Shown: one piece after another, positions 1 through 11,237 of the stretch
Layout of the letters: each line of letters starts with the position of its first letter
Position numbering within the stretch: the stretch's first letter is position 1
Assembly: GCA_015143295.1 (NCBI GenBank)
Contig: CM026554.1
Span: 34,113,531-34,177,530, forward strand
Direction: 5' to 3'
DNA length: 64,000 bases
From: Tetracentron sinense
Lineage: Eukaryota > Streptophyta > Magnoliopsida > Trochodendrales > Trochodendraceae
The notes under the pieces: model-generated
Databases searched by the model: none
What the model was told of the DNA's origin: nothing
Seen by the model: the letters and a program-made list of their open reading frames with translations, nothing else
Position numbers and translations under genes: made by a program

Positions 1-1547
1 ACCCTTGTTTCTTCATGGCTCCACTGAACCTCTCAAACCAAGCACGGGGAGACTAGGGCTGTCAATGGATCAGATCAGGATCCGGATCCGGATCCGATCC
101 GATTAGCCGGACTTTGGACCCTATATGTGATTCGCCGGATCGGATTCGGATCGGATCCAGATATAAGATGATCTGATCCAATTAAAATCCAATCCGATTA
201 TAATAAATTTTTTTAATGATTTTAAATATATTAAATAGATTTTATATGCATAAAGTATTAATTTAAAACAAATTAACATTAATTAGAGTTAATTAAGGTA
301 TTATTAGACTTTTTTTTTAATTAAAATAGAGTTTTTTTAAAAATTAACCTTAATCAGATCGGATCGGATCTTACAAATATAATCGGATTCGAATTGATTA
401 ATTCATGATCCGACAGATCTCGGATCAGATTCAGATCTGTCGGATTCTTAATCGGATTGGATTCGGATCTAGGTATATCCGGTCCAAATCCGACCCGTTG
501 ACTGCCCTAGGGGAGACTGCTTTAACCCATATAAGGCCTTATTGAGTTTACAAACCTTCCTTTGAACTGTGGGCAAACTAAACCCAAGAGGAACTGTCAT
601 GTAAACCTCTTCTTCCAAGTCTCCATGAAAGAAGGCATTCTTCACATCAAACTGATGAATAGGTCAGTCTTGATTAGCAACAAAAGAGAGAATCACACGG
701 ATGGAGTTCATTTTTACCACAGGAGCAAAGGTTTCATTGTACTCAATTTCATGAGTTTGGGTGAAACCTTTTGCTAAAAGTCTTGACTTGTACCTTTCCA
801 CGGATCCATCTGACTTGTATTTCACTGTGAAGACCTACTTGCATCCAACCGGCTTCTTTCCCTTTGGAAGATATACAAGTTTTCATATGTCATTTTTCTC
901 AAGAACCTCCATTTCTTCACAAATCGCATCCTTCCACTTAGGATGGACAAGAGCCTCAGAAACACTGCAAAGTAAAGACACAGAAGACAAGGAGAAGACA
1001 AATGCACGATAGGACGAAGATAAGGAGTTATAAGAAACAAAATTAGAGATCGGGTGTTGAGTGCAAGTTCTAACTCTGTTTCTTATTGCAATAGGGAAAT
1101 CAAAAACATCAACAGGTGAGGGGTCAGAGTCATTACTTGAGTTGAAAGGATCCGGATTTAAGGGGGTATCTTGGCATGGGCCGTGAGACATAGATCTTGG
1201 GCGCCTAGAGTAAACCTGCAAATCTCTCACTTTTTTGTTCTCAATGTCAACCACAAAAGAATCAGGAAGAGGTAAAAGTTTCTTATTCTCAATGTCAATC
1301 ACAGGATAATCATGAATATCAAAAACAGGAAGAGGTATAGGAACAGGAGGAGAAGACAACTCTTCAACATCAACATTCTCCCCCTGAAGAGGAGTCTTAA
1401 AATGAGGAAAGTAAGGTACATCCTCAAAGAAAAAGATATTCACAGACATAAATTTCCGCTTGGAAGGAGGATGGTAGCACTTATAATCCTTCTGAGTGGG
1501 GGAATACTCAAGAAAGACACATTTGACTGCATGAGGGTAGGGTTTGT
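1..1547 (-). pseudogene. Ty1/copia retrotransposon pol remnant (integrase tail to reverse transcriptase)
   Basis: Read on the minus strand from 1547 downward. It opens with the integrase tail (CVFLEYSPTQK, then SVNIFFFE near 1449), a Pro/Ser-rich linker, then the start of reverse transcriptase (EALVHPKWKDAICEEMEVLE near 950-890, [20 protein letters not shown]), and runs past base 1 (SPRAWFERFSGAMKKQG). This is the usual copia order of integrase followed by RT. It is dead: nonsense codons lie at 883-885, 835-837 (a Trp codon turned TAG) and 664-666, and the frame shifts near 600. An hAT-type MITE (54-509) splits the RT between the codons for QS and PR. The 5' end stops abruptly at 1547 without an LTR. 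Confidence 0.9.
54..509. mobile_element. hAT-type MITE with GGATCC-rich subterminal repeats, inserted in the copia RT
   Basis: The ends are inverted repeats: TAGGGCTGTCAATGG at 54 and, read on the other strand, TAGGGCAGTCAACGG at 509. The 8-bp direct repeat GGGGAGAC lies at 46-53 and 510-517 without mismatch, as expected of the hAT superfamily. Both subterminal regions are packed with GGATCC/GATCCGAT words, plausible transposase-binding repeats; the centre is A+T-rich. No coding capacity, so non-autonomous. Removing the element and one target copy restores the continuity of the copia sequence. Confidence 0.9.
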
Positions 1548-1904
1548 TGCGGAAGACTCTGAATATCGGTTTCGCATGTCATTTCGAGTCTTGAAAAAAA
1601 GATATATCGACGATATTTCGCAAGATATATCGATATCGTAGGAACAATATCGCACGTGGAGGAAAAAATCGAAACAAATAGTGAAAAACATAGAATTTTT
1701 CAATAAAACTTCAGGAAATGTTAAAATAGATATCAATACACATAAGAATCAAAAACTTTTAAAAAAATAACAATGTATATAAGAGATATAGTGAGAAGGA
1801 GGCCAAAGATGTCCGCTGACGCTAACAACAGTGTATGCTCTATCTTGAAACATAAGTCAAGAATGGAACTTATTTATAAAGAAGCACTTTAAAATCATTA
1901 TTGA
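1548..1904. repeat. ATATCG-rich repeat remnant, no gene
   Basis: Starts exactly where the copia similarity ends. Positions 1558-1660 hold repeated ATATCG/CGATAT words, including the palindrome GATATATCGATATCG. The word clustering resembles the subterminal arrays of the hAT-type MITEs elsewhere in this window, but I found no terminal repeat or target duplication. The remainder is A+T-rich and featureless. Confidence 0.35.
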
Positions 1905-2060
1905 ATAGCATAGGTTAGTGAATCTTAACCATAGTTATAGGGAGTTAAAAGGGGATACATTAATTTTTTAATTTTTTTTTCTAAAAACCAAGGTTAAATG
2001 CTTTAATTTTTTAACCTATTACATTTTTTTAATTCTTACTTCTAAATGCATTACATCTAA
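1905..2060. repeat. Fragment of the TTAACC foldback MITE family
   Basis: Carries the family words GTGAATCTTAACCATAG, GGAGTTAAAAGGGG and TTTTTTTTTCTAAAAACCAAGG, also found near 6250-6700, 22862-25330, 40790, 46494 and 52390. Only one arm is clear here. It lies just downstream of the 3' end of the ClpB-like gene. Confidence 0.5.
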
Positions 2061-2399
2061 TAATGTATGGGAAAAATCAAGAGTGTCATATACTTGGCAA
2101 CCCTTGCATGTTGACGGAAATAACGTGTTAGTACTTAGTATAACAAGGAAAGTAAAATTTCGGTAAAGAACAACACTGACCATTAGGAAATGAGTTGGGA
2201 AATATTAAAACTATTATGTTGCATGTAGGCCTTGTGTCAATAGACTCTATATACCCATGGAAATTGGGACATTTGAAATGAAATATTAGGAAACATGTCA
2301 ATTTACAAATCATGCTTTCATGTCTATCTTTCTTGATTCGGTTGGTTTCATTTGTGATCTTTTTTGCAATTTCAGCCAGCATTGGACCAACAAAAACTC

Positions 2400-4685
2400 T
2401 CAATCCTGCAAAAAAGAAAATCTTTTACAATGAAAGTTTGTTCCTCCCTCTTTAATTTTTGAGGTCCCTTTTAGATTCATTTATTTTACTTTTATTCTCC
2501 TCTATTGCCAAATAAGTGTTTTTTCGTTCTTCTTTCAATTAATTAAAACATCAATCACATAAAGCAGAAAAGATACTCACAAATTGTTCATCAGCCTGCA
2601 TTATAATAACAGTCAAGGCAGCATCTGACGGGTATAAAGTGACCCCTCTCTTGGCAAAAGCGCTGGCCATTTCCCTCAGATGGAGCCTAGCAACAGCCTT
2701 CTTTTGCTCTTGATTGGACTCATTGAACACAATAATCTCATCCAGCAGCACTAGCAACTCAGGTTTGATTTGCCTTCTTACCTGCCAAACATGACATGAA
2801 TAGTCATTGAATGTAGAATTAGATCCATTCAGACACAACCCTAATTACTCATAGATCTTGATATAACCCAAAGGACTTTCTTCTTCTACTCCCTACCACA
2901 TCTTACCTCTGCCAGAACTCGACCTTGACCACTACCTTGTATCGTACATTTGTGTCTGGCCAAGTGATTTAGTGGAGTACGCCTTAACTCTGGTGTGAGT
3001 TCGTTTTGACCATTTTTCAGGTGACATCTGCAACTGGCACTGAGTTGCTCTGCTCCCACATTAGAAATCATTATAACCACTGTGTTAGTGAAGTCAATCA
3101 TGTTCCGTTGGCCGTCTTCTAGTCTACCACTGCTTAGAATCTCAAGCAAGGCCTCAATAATGGAGAAGTGAGCCTTCTCAACTTTGACAAACAGGACAAC
3201 ACTGTACGGCCTCCTCCTAACAGCCTCTGTGAGCTGTCCTCTGCCACATTCATCATTGCTGTCCGATCTGAACATTTCAAAATAAGAGTAACCAATATTT
3301 CAACAAGATTTTCCATAGGGAACAAAAGAAACACACCCATATAATTACTTACCCTGGGGGTGAACCGATGAGCCGCGAGAGCGAATTTGGCTCCGTGTAA
3401 TCCGACATGTCAATTCGTATCAAAAGATTCTCATCACAAAAGATCTGCTCAGCAAGAGATTTGGCGAGCTCTGCCTTTCCAACACCACTGTGGCCCACGA
3501 AGAGGAATAACCCAATAGGCCGATGTGAGCAACTCGTCCCGGCCCTGGGCCTCAACAAGGTATTTGTAACTGCATCTATAGCCTGATCTTGTCCAATCAC
3601 CCTTTTACACAATCTTTCTCTGAGGCCAGTAAGCCAGTCCTCTGGATTGCGACGGAGCCATAGAGATGGAATGCCGCTCAAGTGGCTTGCAACCTACACC
3701 AGTAGATGCAAATGAAATCACACCCATGGCAGTACCAATTCTTGTTTATTGATCAAAAAGTTGTTGCATCTTGAAAGAAATTCTTATTTTGATTATACCA
3801 GGCTCTTTCAAATATACCAACCTACCTACCTCTGCAATTTGATCAGGTCCAACAGTCACGCTTTGCTTGAAGTATTCGTGAGTATTTTGTTCTAGTTCTC
3901 TCAAAACAACCCCAATCTCTTGGACTACCTCAGAAAGAGGAGTAATGTCCATAGCCCACTCCGCCTTTTCTAAACTAGAAACCAACCCTTTGCGCACTTT
4001 TTCCAATCTGTAGATATCTTCAGCTCTTCGTTCCAATCTCTGGCGCAACATCAATGCAGGCTTCCACTTCCTTCTAAAACTATCCAATTTATCATGTGCA
4101 TCCCTTAACTCCTTATCTACCTGAAGCAACAACAAGTGATGAACATAAACTGAACAAGTATTATAATGGCAAATTGGGCGAAAATCACAAATAAAGAAAA
4201 AGAAGAATAATTACACGAGCGAGCCAATCTTTGCTATCTAAGTCCTTCTCTTTCTTTAGCTCATTGCGTTCAACTTGTGACCGACGCAAAGCGTATTCGA
4301 TCATAAGCAGTTCGTTCTCATCAGCATTTGACTCAGCCGTACGTCTCAACCTCTTGCACGCTTTCTGAACAAGTGTAACTGCCATGGCTTTCTGAGTAGT
4401 CCCTTCATCAAAAGACAAGAACACACGTCATTGACAAATTACAGAAAGATATCAAAGAAGAAGATGAAAATGGACTAAGAAATTAAATCAAGGAAAATAG
4501 AAAATTGAATTGAAAATTGAAATACCCCCTTCAAGAAGGAACAAACTGTCAAAGTGTTTCCACGCAAGTTGAACAGCAAAGATTAGAGCATCGTCCTGAA
4601 TTCGAACGCAGTATTGTAATTCAAATGTCTCCTTTAAACTCCGAAGAAACCTTACTGCCTCCGCCCGGCGCAGTTTCTGCACCAT
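2400..4685 (-). CDS. ClpB/Hsp101-like protein, N-truncated, ATPase-dead, six coding exons plus short seventh
   Basis: Family: ClpB/Hsp101 AAA+ disaggregases. Exons on the minus strand are 4685-4526, 4402-4215, 4120-3830, 3693-3353, 3267-2907 and 2781-2581. All introns are GT-AG and the exons join in one open frame of 514 codons. A seventh exon from 2405 gives Asp then TGA (2402-2400). Residues 1-116 resemble the end of NBD1 ([20 protein letters not shown]) and the M-domain coiled coil; 117-213 are the rest of the M-domain, ending [10 protein letters not shown]; 214-514 are NBD2 ([40 protein letters not shown]). The N-domain and NBD1 core are missing; family members are usually about 900 residues. 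Key sites are changed: Walker A GHSGVGKA (280-287) ends in Ala, Walker B has VK (354-355) for DE, and the Arg-finger Arg is Leu459. The start is the first ATG in frame with exon 1. Disaggregation by this product is very unlikely; it is either a recent pseudogene or a pseudoenzyme. Confidence 0.8.
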
Positions 4686-4834
4686 TGATTTCAAAAACCT
4701 AGAACTTCAAAACCAGATAGAAGCCCTAGTTTTGAGTTAAACGAAAACCTCTTTAGCCACTGAGATTAAAACCGTAAAAGACATGTTAATGCAATAGAGA
4801 CAGAAGGAAGAGGAGATACAGAGGGAGTCACCCA

Positions 4835-4841
4835 TTTTATA
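4835..4841 (-). promoter_or_regulatory. Candidate TATA box of the ClpB-like gene
   Basis: On the minus strand CTATAAAATG lies about 150 bp upstream of the ATG at 4685, followed by a CT-rich leader. This implies a 5' UTR of roughly 110-120 nt. I did not see a clear array of heat-shock elements (alternating GAA/TTC) next to it. Position and sequence only. Confidence 0.45.
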
Positions 4842-5002
4842 GGGTTTGCAATTGCCTTTTGGCTCCGTTTGTTTTGCAAGAATATGCATGAAAGGAAGAA
4901 AGAGGAAACAATGACAGAGGGAAACTTTGAAAATCCTCTTTCTTTTATTAATTTGATCTGTTTCCTTTCCGAGAGAGTTTCAGTTTTGAGCGAACAGAAA
5001 AG

Positions 5003-5785
5003 GAGTGGTGTTAGGCGCACCCCAAAAATTTATAAGTGCACCCCATTATTAATAAAAATTATTGATTATATACCATTAAATTTATCAAATTACTAGTACA
5101 CACCAAAGCAAAAAAAATTACAGATAAATTTTATTACAGCACACCAATATCATTTATATCTATAACTCGAGACTGCTCAACCCCTCCTGGTTTTTCACAC
5201 TTGGGAGGATGAACCTCTTGGCAAGGCCCTGCATACGAATTTAAAAATATATATAATAAATCTAATTTTTAGAAGAAAAAAAAGAGATGCAAATAAGGGA
5301 AATGATGGTGCTTTAATCTCCGGTAGGAAATGACTCGAAGAAGAAGCGAGATAGATCTCTTGTTAAAATCTGAGCACTTGGGCCCAAAAGAAAAAAAAAA
5401 AAAAAAGGGTCTCTTATGAGCAGAGATCCCTTGTAAGAGATAAGAAATCAAAATATTGAAACCTAAAATCGATTGAAAAAAATATTTGGATCTCTTGAAT
5501 GAAAGATATGAAGCATTGTTCCTCTTATGGATCAGCAAAGAACCTATTTCCAAAAAATGAGTCAGAATAGGGACCAAGGAAGAGAAAAAATGAGGTCACC
5601 AACTCACACTTTAGAGAGCATTCACAACAACCTATGGAGCTGAAAACTTGAGGGACCAAGAGAACAGAGGAAGGAGAACAGCCATTCCCGCCAAAAATGG
5701 TGGGGTGCGGCTTATTAAAGAAACTGAAACCAAAAAAAAAAAGGGTGCAATAATAAAAGATTGGGGTGCGCCTAACACACACCCC
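5003..5785. mobile_element. TIR element of the TTAGGCGCACCCC family, copy 1
   Basis: Left end GTGTTAGGCGCACCCC (from about 5007) and right end GGGGTGCGCCTAACAC (from about 5763) are perfect inverted repeats. The word GTGCACCCC and its complement recur just inside. The flanks (AGAAAAGG and GGAAAAGT) match at 6 of 8 positions, so the target duplication is weak. A larger copy with the same ends lies at 43897-46452 and carries host gene sequence. The interior here is A+T-rich. The block near 5175-5235 (CTCAACCCCTCCTGG and onward) has exon-like composition but I do not recognise it. Confidence 0.65.
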
Positions 5786-5965
5786 GGAAAAGTACAGGGG
5801 TATAAATCCGGCGGGCCAGTCCGAAAAAGCCCTAATATAGCCCATAATTCGGCCCTAAAGGTACCAGGGGGCTCAATTTCTAAGTCATATTTTAATGTGG
5901 GCCGATTTAAGGCTTTAACTCCTAAAATCTGCATAATCTGGTTCGGCTGTTATAATTTATATATA

Positions 5966-6190
5966 CTAGTGGGCGGCATGTGCCCGATGCACGTGAGAGA
6001 GGAAGGGGAGAGAGACAGGGAAGAGGGACCCTATTGAGGGCATTTCAAAAAAAAAAAAAAGGAATATTTTGGGTATAGAAACTTGGACATTTTGGATTAA
6101 AAAAAATTATGAGAGACACATTGTTTTATTGAAATATGATGGGACATTTTAAGAACCAAAAAGCTTTAGACACATTTTGGGTATAGCAAA
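5966..6190 (-). mobile_element. Helitron-like 3' end
   Basis: On the minus strand the sequence CACGTGCATCGGGCACATGC, able to form a short hairpin, is followed by CGCCCACTAG and then T at 5965. Helitrons typically end with a hairpin and CTRR placed before a T. The CT-rich stretch just inside (CCCTCTTCCCTGTCTCTCTC) recurs near 6900-6960 and 26650-26690. No Rep/helicase coding is visible and the 5' end is not located. Confidence 0.5.
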
Positions 6191-6249
6191 GAAAGGGGGT
6201 GAGCAGGGCCTTAGCGAAACGTTCTTCTTTCGAAACATTTTGCCAAGAG

Positions 6250-6700
6250 TGAGGAGTCCGGTTACGCCACTAAGGCTACGGTTCACCCAATTATCCTTGG
6301 TTTTTAGAAAAAAAATTTAACCCTATGAGTTAGTGAAATTTTAATCCAGGTTTAAAAGAAATTAATATTTTTGTCTAAAAACCAAGAATAAATGGGTGAA
6401 CCCTAGGGGTCGGTGCATCTTAACCACAATTGAAGTTCTGTTACGCCCTTGAGGTTGCCATGTGTCTCTTTTGACACCCCTTAACTGTGGTTAAGATTCA
6501 TATATCCCTAGAATTCGCCCACCTATCCTTGGTTTTTCGAAAAAAGAATATTAGTTTTTAAAAACCCTAGTTAAAATTCATTAATTCCAAGGATCAATTT
6601 TTTTTTCATATACTTTTTCTAAAATCTAATGATAAATGGGAAAATCTTAACCATAGTTAAAGAGTTAAAAAGGACACATGACGACATCAGTGGCGTGGCA
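6250..6700. repeat. Two TTAACC foldback MITE copies, side by side
   Basis: Copy 1 (about 6250-6420) and copy 2 (about 6430-6695) each have arms built from TTAAGATTCA...CCCTAG, CCTTGGTTTTTAGAAAAAA and the reverse complements (TAAAAACCAAG, GGGTGAACCCTAGG, CTTAACCA). Both carry a TTACGCC end word and the GGACACATG / CATGTGTC pair that mark the family. Confidence 0.65.
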
Positions 6701-6864
6701 TAACCATAGAGAATTTCATGCCTAAAAGATAGTTGAGTGAGGGCTAGTATGAGAATTTTACAAAATTTCATTTATATTTTCAAGGCTCGTGAGATAAGAG
6801 CAAAGGTAGTTTTGGAATTGCAAAAGATTCCGTCAACGTTTTGAACATGGGTCATCCCCTTTAT

Positions 6865-7380
6865 ATTAGTAAAGATGTATATGTGTATTGGGTTACGCGT
6901 ACAATGCACATGAGAGAAGGAAGGGGGAGAGAGACTGGGAAGAGGGACTCTAGCGAAGGGCATTTTGGGAAAAAATTAAGGAATATTTTGGGTATAAAAA
7001 CTTGAGGGATATTTTGAGTAAAAAAAGTTGTGAGAGATACGTTGGGCATAGAAACTTGACGTAGGGATATTTTGAGAACCAAAAAGCTTAGGGATATTTT
7101 GGGTATAAAAAATGAGGACAATTTGGATATATAAACTTGAGGGGATTTTAGAAATAAAGAAAATGAAAAGTGGGCAAACTTGAGGAGCATTTTAAGTTAA
7201 AAAATTTGTGACGGGCATTTTGGATATAGAAATTTGACTTAGAGGCATTTTGGGAACTAAAAAATTTCGGGACATTCTAATTATAGGGAAAAAACTTAGG
7301 ACATTTTGGGTATAGAAACCTAGCTCAAGAGCATTTTGAGAATAACAATTATTTATTTAGGGACATTTTGACCAAGAAAT
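6865..7380 (-). repeat. Helitron-like degenerate end plus tandem GGGACATTTTGGGTATAG array
   Basis: The block begins with a diverged version of the Helitron-like terminus at 5966, then shows about ten imperfect repeats of a roughly 35-45-bp unit built on GGGACATTTTGGGTATAGAA ACTTG. The same unit occurs at 6060-6190, so the two blocks are related. The terminal CTAG is lost here. No coding sequence. Confidence 0.5.
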
Positions 7381-8411
7381 TAAAAATATATATTTTTAAT
7401 AATAAAAGCACATGATCCAATTTGATTGATTGAACTGAGAAATGGTCACTTGGTCGATGGTCGATTCGATGGCCGATCTGGTTATGAAAAAATTGCTTTA
7501 TATATTAATAAAGAGCAATTTTAGAAATAAATAAAATTTCAATCAAGTTTTTAAGTTCCTTATATTTTTTTTGTAAAAAAATTCCTTATATTATTAAAGT
7601 TAAAATTAATAAAAGGCAACTTTAGAATTGAGCTAAAAATTAATTAACTTTTTTAAAGTATCATTCACTTTATATATTAACAAATTGATAGTTTTTGAAT
7701 TAAGTTAAAATTCAATCAACATTTTAATCTAAGAGAAGAATATGAACACTAAATTTATCCAATGGTTTAAGACAATTGGTCAAAAAGTAGAGATTGGGTA
7801 AGACTCGATTGAACTAAAGAAAGGTGGAAAAGGCACCCTTAGATACATGGTAAAAGTAGTTAACTACTACCTAAACCAACCTTAGATGAAAATCAAATTA
7901 TAATTCTTAATTTAGAACATGCTATTTAAAAACCATGTTTAAAATAGAACATGCTAATCAAAATATTAAATTGAATTAGAAATATGCTAATAGACAATTT
8001 CAATCATCATTCACCCAAAATAGAATCATGCTAACTCATATAATAAATTACTAAAAAAAATGGCAACTAACCAAAATTGCAATAAACAAAAAATATAAAC
8101 AACTACTAAAAATAAACTAATCTTTAATTTCTAACTAAGGCAGTTGGACCAATCAGGGTTGCCTACAATTGCTTAACTCATAATTTTGGGGATTTTTTAG
8201 AATTTTTTTATAGCCAAAAGTAGTTCAAGCTTATATATGCAGGATTTAACAAGGAATCATACAAGCTTAGATCAATTATCTAAGGTGTACTAGTGCACTC
8301 AGAGGGACATAAATATAACATTTAAAACCAGAAAAGGTAGCAATAAACCAAACTAGACGACTTTTGACTTATGTGCGGCCTTGGATTGTCCCTGGCGAAG
8401 CCAGAAAGGGC
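7381..8411. other. A+T-rich spacer, nothing recognised
   Basis: Long A and T runs and short repeats such as TTATATTATTAAAG. No open frame with protein-like composition, no terminal repeats and no RNA gene seen. Confidence 0.6.
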
Positions 8412-8618
8412 TCTCGGGGTTCCATACATTATGCGACAGTTGGCGTAAAAATGGGGAGAAGTCATTCCATTTTCTCCCCATAATTTTGACTTCTCCCCAT
8501 TTGATATCTCTCACCCTTATTCTCACACACTTATCGCCACATGTCTTATTAAGGGGCCCCATGATTTTGACTTCTCCACCACTTATCACCTATTCACCTA
8601 TTCTATGGAACCCCGAGA
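8412..8618. mobile_element. Small MITE with perfect 15-bp inverted ends
   Basis: TCTCGGGGTTCCATA at 8412-8426 is repeated as its exact complement TATGGAACCCCGAGA at 8604-8618. Inside are the complementary words GGGGAGAAGTC and GACTTCTCCCC. Length 207 bp. I could not find a convincing target duplication, so the superfamily is unassigned. Confidence 0.65.
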
Positions 8619-9451
8619 CAAGCCGATTCGAAAACACATAGTACTCGCAAAGTCAATATCGCCGCCATTAACATGTATGCCCTGAGTCTAAAATAAATTA
8701 ATGTCTACATTGTAAATGTATTAAGTTACATCCTAAATCTGGTTCGGGCCATGACTTGTTATCTAGAGCTTTAAATTGGTCCTAATTTTTTGTGATGTAC
8801 TCAAAATTGAATGGGAAATCTGTTGGTCAAGTTTGGGGCTCTGATTCAGTAGGACCTGATCATGAGATCTGCTTTAATATTTATCCTATAACCGCAAGTA
8901 CCTTCTACTAGTAGTCCTAAAAGTCAGATATGAAACCATGGATGATTTCAGGAGGATAAAAACCATTTAGATACCAAATTTGAGTGTCTGGGTCATCCAT
9001 TAACGGGTTGATCGTATGAAATCATAATCATAATGCACATTAGGAATGGTGCAGACATGCTCGATTATAAAGTATCTCCAAGACATGTTTTCTATCTAAA
9101 ATCAGGTCTAGATATAAATTTTTAGATGGGTTGCCCCGCCGGATTAAATTGAAAGAAATTATTTAATTAGCCCTAAGGTTAAAACCAACCATAAAGGCTA
9201 ACATTAAACACCCAAACCATAGCACTTAAAATTCAGAATTTATGCATTCCCCAAGCCCATTCTTCTCAAGTGATTTTTTTATCCTCAAAAAATAGAAAAA
9301 AGAATAGGAATAGAATAAGGGAGCATACTTACATTGATTTCATTTTTCTAATGGCCGCAAAGTGTGGAACAAAATGTTATCTATTAAAGCTCCTCCAGTG
9401 TAAGCTTGAATAAGAGAGAGAGTAGAGAAAATAGAGAGTTCTCTCTTAAAG
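8619..9451. other. Non-coding spacer, nothing recognised
   Basis: A+T-rich sequence without protein-like open frames or clear repeat ends. It ends at the target duplication of the solo LTR that follows. Confidence 0.55.
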
Positions 9452-11232
9452 TGTCACGACCTAAAATCCTCCCTAAGAGTTAGGTGAGACTTTAGACGTG
9501 ACTATCATAACCTGACGAATCATCCTGTAATAAAATAGTAAACCTGGATTTTTTTTTTTCATTTAATATCAACTGTATTTCAAGTACAAGAATCAATTAA
9601 AGACTACATCAAAATTAACCTATACATGAGATCTATCGCTTCAGTTACCCACTCAAGCCTACACTAAATCCCCAAAATGAAACTCAAAGTACATGTCACT
9701 CTCTCCCTCAAACCTCAACCATAAGGCCACATGTGGAGGCTCCTATCCTTTGCCTACTGATCTCCAGTAAGCTCCTGCTACATCCTTGGTTTCGGAGCAT
9801 GATCATTTCACCTGGAAACTACCGAAATAATAATTCGGCTGAGCATTGAATACTCAGTGCATACAAACTACTAACTAACAATGTTATAAAATATTTACAT
9901 CTATAATAACATGCTCACATATATATAGAATAAGGCAGTTCAATGTGGAACTAAGCAGAGTATACCATGCTTTAAATCAAAGAGCGGAAACCATTATTCT
10001 TTTTAAAACTAACATGTGCATATAGTTTGGAAATCCTACTTCGATCAACACATTTCAATTTCATTTCAATATCATTTGCATATGCTTTCAAATCACATGT
10101 TTTTCGAACTTGTCTTTTAAACCATACTTTCATCATTTTCTTCATAGCATTCTCCTTTTTAAATCAAATATCTAACACATCCATCATTTCTTTACAAGTA
10201 TCATATTTCACATTCATTACTAGCATCATTTACACATACACATCTAACACATACTTGCAATTCCTTTCAATCCTTTTCTTGCATTTCTTTCATTTTCCTT
10301 AAGTAGTGCCCGGACTATGGTGGAACGGAACACACTAGCATCTTTCACTTTGAGACTTATGAGTTCTATTAGTCTTATGATTTCCAAAGCTTCACTTAAC
10401 TTCATTTGGCTAGCACCCGAACAATGAAGTGGATGAACATACTAACATATTTACTTCATTAACTGATACCCGAACTATGAAAATGGACGGACATACTAGC
10501 ATCTTTACCTTCATTAAGTAGTACCCGAACTATGAAATAGACAGACATACTAGCATCTTTTGAGTCTTATGAGCATTACTTATGAGCTTTATCTTATGAG
10601 TTTTTGCTTATGAGTCTTCAGATACCTGTACTTATGAGAAACCTCGGTCATACAAGACATACACGTGCATAACATGGAATACCTTCGAGTATAGAGTACT
10701 TGTGAGCATCATGGTATAATAGAAAGCTGTTGATCATGGAATCATATTCATGGAATCTCATTTATGGAGGTAGCAAAACACAACATGGCTACTTAGCTTA
10801 GTTTCATCGAAAATCATGTATAACAACTCACTTTGGTTAAAGAAATCATAATAAATTTAGATGGTAGAGTGTATTTACTCTCTATACTTCAAAGCACATG
10901 CTTTACCTCTTATTTTTCACTGATGAATCCTAACATGATCATGGGCACCGGTCGACCGGTTGGTCTGTGTTTTGCCCATTTTTGCTGTTTTTTCTCATTT
11001 TAACACTTAGAATGTTTTCTTCTTAGTTTTCTTTACACTGGTTACACATCAAGAAGACCTATAGGGCCTTGACACATAACATCATGCCATTAACACCACG
11101 TGAATCAGAATTCTCCTTTATATACACCAATCTTAACAACACATAAGGCTTTAAGCTTTTAAACACTATTCACTGGTACTATTCACCGTTACAGTTCACT
11201 CTTCATAGCCATTTAGAATCCGGGGTTTTACA
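9452..11232. mobile_element. Solo LTR, Ty3/gypsy type (TSD TAAAG)
   Basis: Begins TGTCACGACC and ends GGGGTTTTACA, i.e. TG...CA. TAAAG lies at 9447-9451 and again at 11233-11237: a perfect 5-bp target duplication. There is no second LTR and no internal coding region, so this is a solo LTR left by LTR-LTR recombination. About 10300-10560 holds three imperfect tandem copies of a unit with ACCCGAACTATG and ACATACTAGCATCTTT. The start resembles that of the 2.5-kb LTR at 35997 (TGTAACGACC), suggesting one clade. Confidence 0.85.
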
Positions 11233-11237
11233 TAAAG

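Noticed and set aside
5175..5235. Exon-like patch inside TIR element copy 1
   Set aside because: A short frame with several Cys reads on the minus strand, but no family was recognised and it is too short to support capture.
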